Counted from the stretch's first letter, positions 24,694 through 38,913 are shown. The stretch is DNA of 64,000 nt from Sinotaia quadrata (GCA_028829895.1 CM054180.1:119272473-119336472); one strand, 5' to 3'. Numbers and translations are program-made. The notes: generated by a model not told the origin, from the sequence alone.

Positions 24694-24935
24694 AAATGTC
24701 AATGTTAATAGTAGCGTATAGAAAATATCAATGACAATAGTAGTGTATAGAAAATATCAATGATAATAGTAGTGTATAGAAAATATCAATGACAATAGTA
24801 GTGTATAGAAAATATCAATGACAATAATAGTGTATAGAAAATATGAATGATAATAGTAGTGTATAGAAAATATCAATGACAATAGTAGTGTATAGAAAAT
24901 ATCAATGACAATAGTAGTATATAGCAAATATCAAA
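24694..24935. repeat. 29-bp minisatellite, about 8 copies
   Basis: GTATAGAAAATATCAATGAC followed by AATAGTAGT. It is the same family as the TACGGAAAATATCAATG repeats in every young unit. Confidence 0.92.
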
Positions 24936-25769
24936 TATAGTTATGGGGATGATTAATTAATTAATTATTAATAATAATAACCATTAACTAGGCAACATAG
25001 TCGTCCGACTTTGAATATGCTATATATATTGAGATAGGGTATGTTCACAGAATTTTAAAGGTCATTTCGTTGTACTTTATATTACAAAATTTATAAGAAA
25101 ATATTCTAAATGCATTAGATTTAAAAGTAAAATATTGTTTGAATATTAATTCTAATACTTTTAAAATGTGCTAGAGTAAAATTGTATATTCTTTGTATCA
25201 TATAGATTAAAATTCCCCATTTTTGTAACGTGTACACTTTGATACAGACACCCGTCAGTACACATTAATTATAGGTAGTTTATTTATTCTTAATCTGCAT
25301 AATGTTGATGATCATTCAGTCTCCTTTACTAAAACTATCTTCAACATAATTACGTCAAATTTATTCCACCAGACAACAGGTTACTATGGAATGAAAATTG
25401 AGTTATCACATAATGCAGTAGTAGGGTGGATCATGACGTGTCGTTTTCACCAGCACGCAAGTGAATGCACCATTTGCAGTGAATATACGACAACGAATAA
25501 TTATTCAGTTTCTGAATTATTAATATTTGTCAATGATGACATATCAGTAAACTTCAGTCTTTAACCTGTCCAGAATATATTACACACTCATAACGCATAC
25601 ACGATAGAAATGGTGTGTGTCAGAGTCAATAATATTTTCGTGAAGAAAATAGCTTCAATAAAACTTTACTAAAGTAATCAATAGTACTTTACCAATGATA
25701 TCACATTCAATTAGTTCTTAAATAAGGATATCAAAGTCAATAATACTTTATAAAGAATATTAAAGTCAA

Positions 25770-25985
25770 TAATAGTACTGTACGGAAAATATCCAAGTTA
25801 ATATTGCATTACGGAAAATATAAAGTTAATAGTAGTGTGCGGAAAATATCAATGTTAACATCAGTGTACGGAAAATATCAATGTTAATAGTATTGTACGG
25901 AAAATATCATGTTAATAGTAGTGTACGGAAAATATCAATGATAACTGTAGCTATAGAAAAGATCAATGTTAATGGTAGTGTATAG
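25770..25985. repeat. 27-29-bp minisatellite of the young units (first copy)
   Basis: About eight degenerate copies of TACGGAAAATATCAATGTTA plus ATAGTAGTG. The same block recurs in each later unit, for example at 28650-28865, 43010-43215 and 62610-62790. Confidence 0.9.
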
Positions 25986-26481
25986 GGTTTTGCTTTTTAC
26001 TTATTCTGAAATGTAAGATAATGATTTGGGTGCTGATTTTGAAAATCATTCCATGTCCTAAGGCACATCTACCAGCATGACATTACTCGTGGCAGCACAT
26101 TGAATCTAAAGTCCTGATTATGACAGTGACTACAGTGTGCTTTGGACTTAATCAGACCTTTAATCCCAAATCGGTGTATGACAAGTGGCAGCACACAAAA
26201 CTCTAGCATGTTGAAGGAAATGCACTAGTATTTGCTTACAGAAAGAACAACCTCTGTTCTAAACACCCGAGTGACATCAATTTAATTAGACTTTCAAATA
26301 AAATTTCAGCCATGTCAACTAAGCTGGAGCTTATTGTTTTAAGTGATATTAGACGACAGCATTAAGATAAATCTAATCAGACACAGTAAAACGAGCGCAA
26401 AGACCGACAACGCACACATTAACATGCTAAAAATTAATTAACGACTGGTGAATGATTGGGTGGATTGAAATAAACACTTAC

Positions 26482-26531
26482 ACCTCTGCAGCTGCTTCTT
26501 CGACCTCTTCTGTGGTCGCTGTCACACCCTC
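26482..26531 (-). CDS. Exon B6 (50 nt), young type
   Basis: Acceptor AACAAG, donor GT|GTAAGT. Encodes EGVTATTEEVEEAAAE plus GT (Val). First B exon of the young 2.8-kb units. Confidence 0.76.
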
Positions 26532-26710
26532 CTTGTTAATACAATGCGTTAAAATGAAAAGTATTCGAAGTATAATATTTGCAAATAGTCAACTTTGATA
26601 TTTAAAACAATAAAATTTACTCATTTTAAAATTGAACTATTGTGATAATGTCTTCTTCGTTGAGGTGAAGATTTAACATGTCATTTATGAATTGCGCAGA
26701 GAGAGAAAGA

Positions 26711-26746
<36 letters not shown>

Positions 26747-27407
26747 AAGAGAAAGAGAGAGAGAGTGAGAGAGAGAGATGGATTGACATGGACATATGGA
26801 TGATGTATGGATGTATAATATATAATGATGGAAAGACAGATAGAATGATAGATACATAGATTCATGGCTGGATGGATTAATGACTGGTGAATGATTGGGT
26901 GGATGGAAAAAGATTGATATATACAACGATATACAGGATAGGTTCTTTTGTGACAAATTCTGTTGTGCTTTTAGAAGCGTTTAAAATGTAGATAGGTAGG
27001 AGGATGGCTGGATCTGTGACTTGAAAGATCGAACTAATTTATATTTGTCTGATTAATATTTTCTGTTTCCATAAGAAAAGTACTTTGGGAAGATATACAA
27101 ATATTTAATGTTGAAATATATGCTAACGTTAACTTTACTCAGTCTATCTATCTATCTGTCTGTCTGTCTATATAATGTATATGTATTTGTAGATTCACAT
27201 ATTTGTATGTAACATATTTAACAACCAACTATAAGAGATTTTAGAAAAAAGTAAAAGTATGATAGTGACTAATAGGAGCAGATATTTAATACAACTCTAA
27301 GTTATGTATATTCTTTAAACAGATATTTAATACAAATAGAAGTTATGTATATTCTTTACACAGTGACTTATGTTGTATGACGTTTCTCTTCAGCACTATT
27401 TACTCAC

Positions 27408-27459
27408 CTCTTCTTCTGGTTTCTCTTCGGGTTCAGCCTCCTCTTCTTCTATATTTTGT
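27408..27459 (-). CDS. Exon A7 (52 nt), young type
   Basis: Acceptor GAAAAG, donor GAG|GTGAGT. Encodes QNIEEEEAEPEEKPEEE. Confidence 0.76.
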
Positions 27460-27689
27460 CTTTTCCGTGTGATACATAAAGAATGTAATCATTCAACACG
27501 TTTTTGTCAATAAACGGACTGGTTGCGTATATTGCACTTAGTATAGAATCATTATGCTTAAAGTCTTTTACATATTGTCACACATGTTTGAATAGTTGTC
27601 AAGTAGCATTCAAATGTTTTCATTATATATTTAGTATTAATATGATTAAACTGTATTATTTTCCAATCTAAGACTATTTATCAGTACTT

Positions 27690-28273
27690 CCGTAAGAGGT
27701 CGTGAATACTTAAAGTATCTAGAAAACGAAAGGGAGATAAATCATTCTAAAATATGTGCCAAAACCTCAGAAATCGAAAGATTGCAGTTAGAATGGGACA
27801 GACTAGAAAAATTGGAATTAGAAGAGATGGATAACAGACAGGGAAAGCTAAAGTTTATAAAGAAAAATAACCTTGGCATGGAAAGATTAGAAAGGAAGAA
27901 GAGATGGAGGATTTTGATTTAAGCTGGTTATGGATGGAAGTTGATAGTCATGGTTGAATAACTGATAAATTAGCCAGTTACAGTCACCAAACTTAACATG
28001 GAAAGAAAGGCAGAAATAAGGCTGATAATAAAGTTGAGAAAGGCATAAAAACAGTTAGAGACTGTTACTTTAAAAATCAATGACGATGTGACAGTTCAAA
28101 TCACTGAGGTAGTTAGCAAAGAGAGTGCCGGTACGGAGACTGATATAATATCGGTAAAAAGTAATGATGCGGTTAGTACTCAACCGGAAGACACGCATAA
28201 CACAGCCAGTACTCAACAGATTAGTGTACAAGCATTCATTGTGACAAACACTGACAGCCACTCCAACATATGT
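27690..28273 (+). pseudogene. Captured sense-strand coding-like cassette, copy 1
   Basis: Inserted between TATCAGTACTT and AAAATTG of the ancestral intron. The first half reads like a coiled-coil protein (segments such as YLENEREINHSKICAKTSEI and LEWDRLEKLELEEMDNRQGK) but has a 13-nt deletion near 27890 that breaks the frame before the WLWMEVDSHG end. The second half is a Thr/Ser-rich frame from 28088 (MTVQITEVVSKESAGTETD) that runs on into intron sequence. Function and family not recognised. Confidence 0.5.
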
Positions 28274-29360
28274 AAAATTGTGTTATCGCATATTTCAGTA
28301 GTAGGGTGGATCATGACGTGTCGTTTTCACCAGCACGCAAGTGAATGCATCATTTGCAGTGAATATAGGACAACGAATAATTATTCAGTTTCTGAATTAT
28401 TAATATTCGTCAATGATGACATATCAGTAAACTTCAGTCTTTAACCAGTCCAGAATATATTACACACTCATAACGCATACACGAGAGAAATGGTGTGTGT
28501 CAGAGTCAATAATATTTTCGTGATGAAAATAACTTCAGTAAAACTTTACTAAAGTAATCAATAGTACTTTACCAATGATATCATATTCAATAGTTCTTAA
28601 ATAAGGATATCAGAGTCAGCAATACTTTATAAAGAATATTAAAGTCAATAATAGTACTGTACGGAAAATATCCAAGTTAATATTGCATTACGGAAAATAT
28701 AAAGTTAATAGTTGTGTGCGGAAAATATCAATGTTAACATCAGTGTACGGAAAATATCAATGTTAATAGTATTGTACGGAAAATATCATGTTAATAGTAG
28801 TGTACGGAAAATATCAATGATAACTGTAGCTATAGAAAAGATCAATGTTAATGGTAGTGTATAGGGTTTTGCTTTTTACTTATTCTGAAATGTAAGATAA
28901 TGATTTGGGTGCTGATTTTGAAAATCATTCCATGTCCTAAGGCACATCTACCAGCATGACATTACTCGTGGCAGCACATTGAATCTAAAGTCCTGATTAT
29001 GACAGTGACTACAGTGTGCTTTGGACTTAATCAGACCTTTAATCCCAAATCGGTGTATGACAAGTGGCAGCACACAAAACTCTAGCATGTTGAAGGAAAT
29101 GCACTAGTATTTGCTTACAGAAAGAACAACCTCTGTTCTAAACACCCGAGTGACATCAATTTAATTAGACTTTCAAATAAAATTTCAGCCATGTCAACTA
29201 AGCTGGAGCTTATTGTTTTAAGTGATATTAGACGACAGCATTAAGATAAATCTAATCAGACACAGTAAAACGAGCGCAAAGACCGACAACGCACACATTA
29301 ACATGCTAAAAATTAATTAACGACTGGTGAATGATTGGGTGGATTGAAATAAACACTTAC

Positions 29361-29410
29361 ACCTCTGCAGCTGCTTCTTCGACCTCTTCTGTGGTCGCTG
29401 TCACACCCTC
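29361..29410 (-). CDS. Exon B7 (50 nt), young type
   Basis: Exactly 2879 bases from B6 with the same sequence: EGVTATTEEVEEAAAE plus GT. Confidence 0.76.
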
Positions 29411-29589
29411 CTTGTTAATACAATGCGTTAAAATGAAAAGTATTCGAAGTATAATATTTGCAAATAGTCAACTTTGATATTTAAAACAATAAAATTTACT
29501 CATTTTAAAATTGAACTATTGTGATAATGTCTTCTTCGTTGAGGTGAAGATTTAACATGTCATTTATGAATTGCGCAGAGAGAGAAAGA

Positions 29590-29625
<36 letters not shown>

Positions 29626-30286
29626 AAGAGAAAGAGAGAGAGAGTGAGAGAGAGAGATGGATTGACATGGACATATGGATGATGTATGGATGTATAATAT
29701 ATAATGATGGAAAGACAGATAGAATGATAGATACATAGATTCATGGCTGGATGGATTAATGACTGGTGAATGATTGGGTGGATGGAAAAAGATTGATATA
29801 TACAACGATATACAGGATAGGTTCTTTTGTGACAAATTCTGTTGTGCTTTTAGAAGCGTTTAAAATGTAGATAGGTAGGAGGATGGCTGGATCTGTGACT
29901 TGAAAGATCGAACTAATTTATATTTGTCTGATTAATATTTTCTGTTTCCATAAGAAAAGTACTTTGGGAAGATATACAAATATTTAATGTTGAAATATAT
30001 GCTAACGTTAACTTTACTCAGTCTATCTATCTATCTGTCTGTCTGTCTATATAATGTATATGTATTTGTAGATTCACATATTTGTATGTAACATATTTAA
30101 CAACCAACTATAAGAGATTTTAGAAAAAAGTAAAAGTATGATAGTGACTAATAGGAGCAGATATTTAATACAACTCTAAGTTATGTATATTCTTTAAACA
30201 GATATTTAATACAAATAGAAGTTATGTATATTCTTTACACAGTGACTTATGTTGTATGACGTTTCTCTTCAGCACTATTTACTCAC

Positions 30287-30338
30287 CTCTTCTTCTGGTT
30301 TCTCTTCGGGTTCAGCCTCCTCTTCTTCTATATTTTGT
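30287..30338 (-). CDS. Exon A8 (52 nt), young type
   Basis: Same as A7, 2879 bases away: QNIEEEEAEPEEKPEEE, GAG|GTGAGT donor. Confidence 0.76.
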
Positions 30339-30568
30339 CTTTTCCGTGTGATACATAAAGAATGTAATCATTCAACACGTTTTTGTCAATAAACGGACTG
30401 GTTGCGTATATTGCACTTAGTATAGAATCATTATGCTTAAAGTCTTTTACATATTGTCACACATGTTTGAATAGTTGTCAAGTAGCATTCAAATGTTTTC
30501 ATTATATATTTAGTATTAATATGATTAAACTGTATTATTTTCCAATCTAAGACTATTTATCAGTACTT

Positions 30569-31152
30569 CCGTAAGAGGTCGTGAATACTTAAAGTATCTA
30601 GAAAACGAAAGGGAGATAAATCATTCTAAAATATGTGCCAAAACCTCAGAAATCGAAAGATTGCAGTTAGAATGGGACAGACTAGAAAAATTGGAATTAG
30701 AAGAGATGGATAACAGACAGGGAAAGCTAAAGTTTATAAAGAAAAATAACCTTGGCATGGAAAGATTAGAAAGGAAGAAGAGATGGAGGATTTTGATTTA
30801 AGCTGGTTATGGATGGAAGTTGATAGTCATGGTTGAATAACTGATAAATTAGCCAGTTACAGTCACCAAACTTAACATGGAAAGAAAGGCAGAAATAAGG
30901 CTGATAATAAAGTTGAGAAAGGCATAAAAACAGTTAGAGACTGTTACTTTAAAAATCAATGACGATGTGACAGTTCAAATCACTGAGGTAGTTAGCAAAG
31001 AGAGTGCCGGTACGGAGACTGATATAATATCGGTAAAAAGTAATGATGCGGTTAGTACTCAACCGGAAGACACGCATAACACAGCCAGTACTCAACAGAT
31101 TAGTGTACAAGCATTCATTGTGACAAACACTGACAGCCACTCCAACATATGT
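30569..31152 (+). pseudogene. Captured cassette, copy 2
   Basis: Identical by eye to copy 1, including the 13-nt frame-breaking deletion. Confidence 0.5.
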
Positions 31153-32239
31153 AAAATTGTGTTATCGCATATTTCAGTAGTAGGGTGGATCATGACGTGT
31201 CGTTTTCACCAGCACGCAAGTGAATGCATCATTTGCAGTGAATATAGGACAACGAATAATTATTCAGTTTCTGAATTATTAATATTCGTCAATGATGACA
31301 TATCAGTAAACTTCAGTCTTTAACCAGTCCAGAATATATTACACACTCATAACGCATACACGAGAGAAATGGTGTGTGTCAGAGTCAATAATATTTTCGT
31401 GATGAAAATAACTTCAGTAAAACTTTACTAAAGTAATCAATAGTACTTTACCAATGATATCATATTCAATAGTTCTTAAATAAGGATATCAGAGTCAGCA
31501 ATACTTTATAAAGAATATTAAAGTCAATAATAGTACTGTACGGAAAATATCCAAGTTAATATTGCATTACGGAAAATATAAAGTTAATAGTTGTGTGCGG
31601 AAAATATCAATGTTAACATCAGTGTACGGAAAATATCAATGTTAATAGTATTGTACGGAAAATATCATGTTAATAGTAGTGTACGGAAAATATCAATGAT
31701 AACTGTAGCTATAGAAAAGATCAATGTTAATGGTAGTGTATAGGGTTTTGCTTTTTACTTATTCTGAAATGTAAGATAATGATTTGGGTGCTGATTTTGA
31801 AAATCATTCCATGTCCTAAGGCACATCTACCAGCATGACATTACTCGTGGCAGCACATTGAATCTAAAGTCCTGATTATGACAGTGACTACAGTGTGCTT
31901 TGGACTTAATCAGACCTTTAATCCCAAATCGGTGTATGACAAGTGGCAGCACACAAAACTCTAGCATGTTGAAGGAAATGCACTAGTATTTGCTTACAGA
32001 AAGAACAACCTCTGTTCTAAACACCCGAGTGACATCAATTTAATTAGACTTTCAAATAAAATTTCAGCCATGTCAACTAAGCTGGAGCTTATTGTTTTAA
32101 GTGATATTAGACGACAGCATTAAGATAAATCTAATCAGACACAGTAAAACGAGCGCAAAGACCGACAACGCACACATTAACATGCTAAAAATTAATTAAC
32201 GACTGGTGAATGATTGGGTGGATTGAAATAAACACTTAC

Positions 32240-32289
32240 ACCTCTGCAGCTGCTTCTTCGACCTCTTCTGTGGTCGCTGTCACACCCTC
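32240..32289 (-). CDS. Exon B8 (50 nt), young type
   Basis: Exactly 2879 bases from B7 and identical: EGVTATTEEVEEAAAE plus GT. Confidence 0.76.
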
Positions 32290-32468
32290 CTTGTTAATAC
32301 AATGCGTTAAAATGAAAAGTATTCGAAGTATAATATTTGCAAATAGTCAACTTTGATATTTAAAACAATAAAATTTACTCATTTTAAAATTGAACTATTG
32401 TGATAATGTCTTCTTCGTTGAGGTGAAGATTTAACATGTCATTTATGAATTGCGCAGAGAGAGAAAGA

Positions 32469-32504
<36 letters not shown>

Positions 32505-33165
32505 AAGAGAAAGAGAGAGAGAGTGAGAGAGAGAGATGGATTGACATGGACATATGGATGATGTATGGATGTATAATATATAATGATGGAAAGACAGATA
32601 GAATGATAGATACATAGATTCATGGCTGGATGGATTAATGACTGGTGAATGATTGGGTGGATGGAAAAAGATTGATATATACAACGATATACAGGATAGG
32701 TTCTTTTGTGACAAATTCTGTTGTGCTTTTAGAAGCGTTTAAAATGTAGATAGGTAGGAGGATGGCTGGATCTGTGACTTGAAAGATCGAACTAATTTAT
32801 ATTTGTCTGATTAATATTTTCTGTTTCCATAAGAAAAGTACTTTGGGAAGATATACAAATATTTAATGTTGAAATATATGCTAACGTTAACTTTACTCAG
32901 TCTATCTATCTATCTGTCTGTCTGTCTATATAATGTATATGTATTTGTAGATTCACATATTTGTATGTAACATATTTAACAACCAACTATAAGAGATTTT
33001 AGAAAAAAGTAAAAGTATGATAGTGACTAATAGGAGCAGATATTTAATACAACTCTAAGTTATGTATATTCTTTAAACAGATATTTAATACAAATAGAAG
33101 TTATGTATATTCTTTACACAGTGACTTATGTTGTATGACGTTTCTCTTCAGCACTATTTACTCAC

Positions 33166-33217
33166 CTCTTCTTCTGGTTTCTCTTCGGGTTCAGCCTCCT
33201 CTTCTTCTATATTTTGT
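33166..33217 (-). CDS. Exon A9 (52 nt), young type
   Basis: QNIEEEEAEPEEKPEEE with GAG|GTGAGT donor, 2879 bases from A8. Confidence 0.76.
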
Positions 33218-33447
33218 CTTTTCCGTGTGATACATAAAGAATGTAATCATTCAACACGTTTTTGTCAATAAACGGACTGGTTGCGTATATTGCACTTAGT
33301 ATAGAATCATTATGCTTAAAGTCTTTTACATATTGTCACACATGTTTGAATAGTTGTCAAGTAGCATTCAAATGTTTTCATTATATATTTAGTATTAATA
33401 TGATTAAACTGTATTATTTTCCAATCTAAGACTATTTATCAGTACTT

Positions 33448-34038
33448 CCGTAAGAGGTCGTGAATACTTAAAGTATCTAGAAAACGAAAGGGAGATAAAT
33501 CATTCTAAAATATGTGCCAAAACCTCAGAAATCGAAAGATTGCAGTTAGAATGGGACAGACTAGAAAAATTGGAATTAGAAGAGATGGATAACAGACAGG
33601 GAAAGCTAAAGTTTATAAAGAAAAATAACCTTGGCATGGAAAGATTAGAAAGGAAGTAGGAAGAAGAGATGGAGGATTTTGATTTAAGCTGGTTATGGAT
33701 GGAAGTTGATAGTCATGGTTGAATACTGATAAATTAGCCAGTTACAGTCACCAAACTTAACATGGAAAGAAAGGCAGAAATAAGGCTGATAATAAAGTTG
33801 AGAAAGGCATAAAAACAGTTAGAGACTGTTACTTTAAAAATCAATGACGATGTGACAGTTCAAATCACTGAGGTAGTTAGCCAAAGAGAGTGCCGGTACG
33901 GAGACTGATATAATATCGGTAAAAAGTAATGATGCGGTTAGTACTCAACCGGAAGACACGCATAACACAGCCAGTACTCAACAGATTAGTGTACAAGCAT
34001 TCATTGTGACAAACACTGACAGCCACTCCAACATATGT
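33448..34038 (+). pseudogene. Captured cassette, copy 3
   Basis: The deletion region here reads GGAAGTAGGAAG and gives an in-frame stop in the coiled-coil part. An extra C near 33880 (TAGCCAAAGAG) shifts the second frame. The identity with copies 1 and 2 ends here. Confidence 0.5.
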
Positions 34039-35101
34039 AAAATTGTGTTATCGCATATTTCAGTAGTAGGGTGGATCATGACGTGTCGTTTTCACCAGCA
34101 CGCAAGTGAATGCATCATTTGCAGTGAATATAGGACAACGAATAATTATTCAGTTTCTGAATTATTAATATTCGTCAATGATGACATATCAGTAAACTTC
34201 AGTCTTTTAACCTGTCCAGAATATATTACACACTCATAACGCATACACGAGAGAAATGGTGTGTGTCAGAGTCAATAATATTTTCGTGATGAAAATAAAC
34301 TTCAGTAAAACTTTACTAAAGTAATCAATAGTACTTTACCAATGATATCATATTCAATAGTTCTTAAATAAGGATATCAGAGTCAGCAATACTTTATAAA
34401 GAATATTAAAGTCAATAATAGTACTGTACGGAAAATATCCAAGTTAATATTGCATTACGGAAAATATAAAGTTAATAGTTGTGTGCGGAAAATATCAATG
34501 TTAACATCAGTGTACGGAAAATATCAATGTTAAAAGTATTGTACGGAAAATATCATGTTAATAGTAGTGTACGGAAAATATCAATGATAACTAGAGCTAT
34601 AGAGAAGATCAATGTTAATGGTAGTGTATAGGGTTTTGCTTTTTACTTATTCTGAATAAAAGATAATGATTTGGGTGCTGATTTTGAAAATCATTCCATG
34701 TCTAAGGCACATCTACCAGCATGACATTACTCGTGGCAGCACATTGAATCTAAAGTCCTGATTATGACAGTGACTACAGTGTGCTTTGGACTTAATCAGA
34801 CCTTTAATCCCAAATCGGTGTATGACAAGTGGCAGCACACAAAACTCTAGCATGTTGAAGGAAATGCACTAGTATTTGCTTACAGAAAGTACAACCTCTA
34901 TTCTAAACACCCGAGTGACATCAATTTAATTAGACTTTCAAATAATATTTCAGCCTTGTCAACTAAGCTGGAGGTTATTGTTTTAAGTGATATTAGACGA
35001 CAGCATTAAGATAATCTAATCAGACACAGTAAAACGAGCGCAAGACCGACAACGCACACATTAACATGCTAAAAATTAATTAACGAGCAATAAACACTTA
35101 C

Positions 35102-35151
35102 ACCTCTGCAGCTGCTTCTTCGACCTCTTCTGTGGTCGCAGTCACACCCTC
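35102..35151 (-). CDS. Exon B9 (50 nt), young type
   Basis: EGVTATTEEVEEAAAE plus GT, with one silent change (GCG to ACTGCG context). The acceptor region has lost one T (TTACAAG) but keeps AG. Confidence 0.75.
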
Positions 35152-35314
35152 CTTGTAATACAATGCGTTAAAATGAAAAGTATTCGAAGTATACTATTTG
35201 CAAATAGTCAACTTTGATATTTAAAACAATAAAATTTACTCATTTTAAAATTGAACTATTGTGATAATGTCTTAATAGTTGAGGTGAAGATTTAACTTGT
35301 CATTTATGAAATGC

Positions 35315-35415
<101 letters not shown>

Positions 35416-36041
35416 TTGACATGGACATATGGATGATGTATGGATGTATAATATATAATGATGGAAAGACAGATAGAATGATAGATACATAGATTCATGG
35501 CTGGATGGATTAATGACTGGTGAATGATTGGGTGGATGGAAAAAGATTGATATATACAACGATATACAGGATAGGTTCTTTTTGTGACAAATTCTGTTGT
35601 GCTTTTAAAAGCGTGTAAAATGTAGATAGGTAGGAGGATGGCTGGATATGTGACTTGAAAGATCGAACTAATTTATATTTGTCTGATTATATTTTCTGTT
35701 TCCATAAGAAAAGTACTTTGGGAAGATATACAAATATTTAATGTTGAAATATATGCTAACGTTAACTTTACTCAGTCTATCTATCTATCTGTCTGTCTGT
35801 CTATATAATGTATATGTATTTGTAGATTCACATATTTGTATGTAACATATTTAACAACCAACTATAAGAGATTTTAGAAAAAAGTAAAAGTATGTTAGTG
35901 ACTAATAGGAGCAGATATTTAATACAACTCTAAGTTATTGTATATTCTTTAAACAGATATTTAATACAAATAGAAGTTATGTATATTCTTTACACAGTGA
36001 CTTATGATGTATGACGTTTCTCTTCAGCACTATTTACTCAC

Positions 36042-36093
36042 CTCTTCTTCTGGTTTCTCTTCGAGTTCAGCCTCCTCTTCTTCTATATTTTGT
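36042..36093 (-). CDS. Exon A10 (52 nt), Pro-to-Leu variant
   Basis: QNIEEEEAELEEKPEEE: one base change turns the first Pro codon to Leu. Splice sites intact. Confidence 0.75.
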
Positions 36094-36323
36094 CTTTTCC
36101 GTGTGATATATAAAGAATGTAATCATTCAACACGTTTTTGTCAATAAACGGACTGGTTGCGTATATTGCACTTAGTATAGAATCATTATGCTTAAAGTCT
36201 TTTATATATTGTCACACATGTTTGAATAGTTGTCAAGTAGCATTCAAATGTTTTCATTATATATTTAGTATTAATACGATTAAACTGTATTATTTTCCAA
36301 TCTAAGTCTATTTATCAGTACTT

Positions 36324-36907
36324 CCGTAAGAGGTCGTGAATACTTAAAGTATCTAGAAAACGAAAGGGAGATAAATCATTCTCAAATATGTGCCAAAACC
36401 TCAGAAATCGAAAGATTGCAGTTAGAATGGGACAGACTAGAAAAATTGGAATTAGAAGAGATGGATAACAGACAGGGAAAGCTAAAGTTTATAAAGAAAA
36501 ATAACCTTGGCATGGAAAGATTAGAAAGGAAGAAGAGATGGAGGATTTTGATTTAAGCTGATTATGGATGGAAGTTGATAGTCATTGTTGAATAACTGAT
36601 AAATTAGCCAGTTACAGTCCCCAAACTTAACATGGAAAGAAAGGCAGAAATAAGGCTGATAATAAAGTTGAGAAAGGCATAAAAACAGTTAGAGACTGTT
36701 ACTTTAAAAATCAGTGACGCTGTGACAGTTCAAAGCACTGAGGTAGTTAGCAAAGAGAGTGCCGGTACGGAGACTGATATAATATCGGTAAAAAGTAATG
36801 ATGCGGTTAGTACTCAACCGGAAGACACGCATAACACAGCCAGTACTCAACAGATTAGTGTACAAGCATTCATTGTGACAAACACTGACAGCCACTCCAA
36901 CATATGT
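36324..36907 (+). pseudogene. Captured cassette, copy 4
   Basis: Same 13-nt deletion as copies 1 and 2. The second frame is open from 36722 (118 codons, MTVQSTEVV type). Confidence 0.5.
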
Positions 36908-37970
36908 AAAATTGTGTTATCGCATATTTCAGTAGTAGGGTGGATCATGACGTGTCGTTTTCACCAGCACGCAAGTGAATGCATCATTTGCAGTGAATAT
37001 AGGACAACGAATAATTATTCAGTTTCTGAATTATTAATATTTGTCAATGATGATATATCAGTAAACTTCAGTCTTTAACCTGTCCAGAATATATTACACA
37101 CTCATAACGCATACACGATAGAAATGGTGTGTGTCAGAGTCAATAATATTTTCGTGAAGAAAATAACTTCAGTAAAACTTTACTAAAGTAATCAATAGTA
37201 CTTTACCAATGATATCACATTCAATAGTTCTTAAATAAGGATATCAAAGTCAACAATACTTTATAAAGAATATTAAAGTCAATAATAGTACTGTACGGAA
37301 AATATCCAAGTTAATATTGCATTACGGAAAGTATAAAGTTAATAGTAGTCTGCGGAAAATATCAATGTTAACATCAGTGTACGGAAAATATCAATGTTAA
37401 TAGTATTGTACGGAAAATATCATGTTAATAGTAGTGTACGGAAAATATCAATGATAACTGTAGCTATAGAAAAGATCAATGTTAATGGTAGTGTATAGGG
37501 TTTTGCTTTTTACTTATTCTGAAATGTAAGATAATGATTTGGGTGCTGATTTTGAAAATCATTCCATGTCCTAAGGACATCTACCAGCATGACATTACTC
37601 GTGGCAGCACATTGAATCTAATGTCTTGATTATGACAGTGACCACAGTATGCTTTGGACTTAATCAGACCTTTAATCCCAAATCGGTGTATGACAAGTGG
37701 CAGCACACAAAACTCTAGCATGTTGAAGGAAATGCACTAGTATTTGCTTACAGAAAGAACAACCTCTATTCTAAACACCCGAGTGACATCAATTTAATTA
37801 GACTTTCAAATAAAATTTCAGACATGACAACTAAGCTGGAGGTTATTGTTTTAATTGATATTAGACGACAGCATTAAGATAAATCTAATCAGACACAGTA
37901 AAACGAGCGCAAAGACCGACACGCACACATTAACATGCTAAAAATTAATTAACGAGCAATAAACACTTAC

Positions 37971-38020
37971 ACCTCTGCAGCTGCTTCTTCGACCTCTTCT
38001 GTGGTCGCTGTCACACCCTC
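37971..38020 (-). CDS. Exon B10 (50 nt), young type
   Basis: EGVTATTEEVEEAAAE plus GT; AACAAG acceptor, GTAAGT donor. Confidence 0.76.
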
Positions 38021-38193
38021 CTTGTTAATACAATGCGTTAAAATGAAAAGTATTCGAAGTATAATATTTGCAAATAGTCAACTTTGATATTTAAAACAAT
38101 AAAATTTACTCATTTTAAAATTGAACTATTGTGATAATGTCTTCTTCGTTGAGGTGAAGATTAACTTGTCATTTATGAAATGCGCAGAGAGAG

Positions 38194-38255
<62 letters not shown>

Positions 38256-38913
38256 GAGAGAGAGAGAGAGACAGAGAGATGGATTGACATGGACATATGG
38301 ATGATGTATGGATGTATAATATATAATGATGGAAAGACAGATAGAATGATAGATACATAGATTCATGGCTGGATGGATTAATGACTGGTGAATGATTGGT
38401 TGGATGGAAAAAGATTGATATATACAACGATATACAGGATAGGTTCTTTTTGTGACAAATTCTGTTGTGCTTTTAGAAGCGTGTAAAATGTAGATAGGTA
38501 GGAGGATGGCTGGATTTGTGACTAGAAAGATCGAACTATTTTATATTTGTCTGATTAATATTTTCTGTTTCCATAAGAAAAGTACTTTGGGAAGATATAC
38601 AAATATTTAATGTTGAAATATATGCTAACGTTAACTTTACTCAGTCTATCTATCTACCAATATGTCTGTCTGTCTATATAATGTATATGTATTTGTAGAT
38701 TCACATATTTGTATGTAACATATTTAACAACCAACTATAAGAGATTTTAGAAAAAAGTAAAAGTATGTTAGTGACTAATAGGAGCAGATATTTAATACAA
38801 CTCTAAGTTATGTATATTCTTTAAACAGATATTTAATACAAATAGAAGTTATGTATATTCTTTATACAGTGACTTATGTTGTATGACGTTTCTCTTCAGC
38901 ACTATTTACTCAC

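Larger units (their letters stand above)
20282..26481 (-). other. Intron between B6 and A6 (about 6.2 kb), rearranged
   Basis: Starts like the other middle-aged introns, then carries the hAT insertion (22271-23579). Homology continues to about 23930. The stretch 23935-24175 is unrelated to the other units. 24180-24270 repeats the intron segment also found at 9770, 13790, 18035 and 22145. A 29-bp minisatellite lies at 24694-24935. From about 25392 the sequence is the same as the young units. This intron is the junction between the two generations of repeat. Confidence 0.6.

Noticed and set aside
28070..28261. 63-codon minus-strand frame recurring in all young units
   Set aside because: Shadow of the plus-strand frame in the captured cassette.
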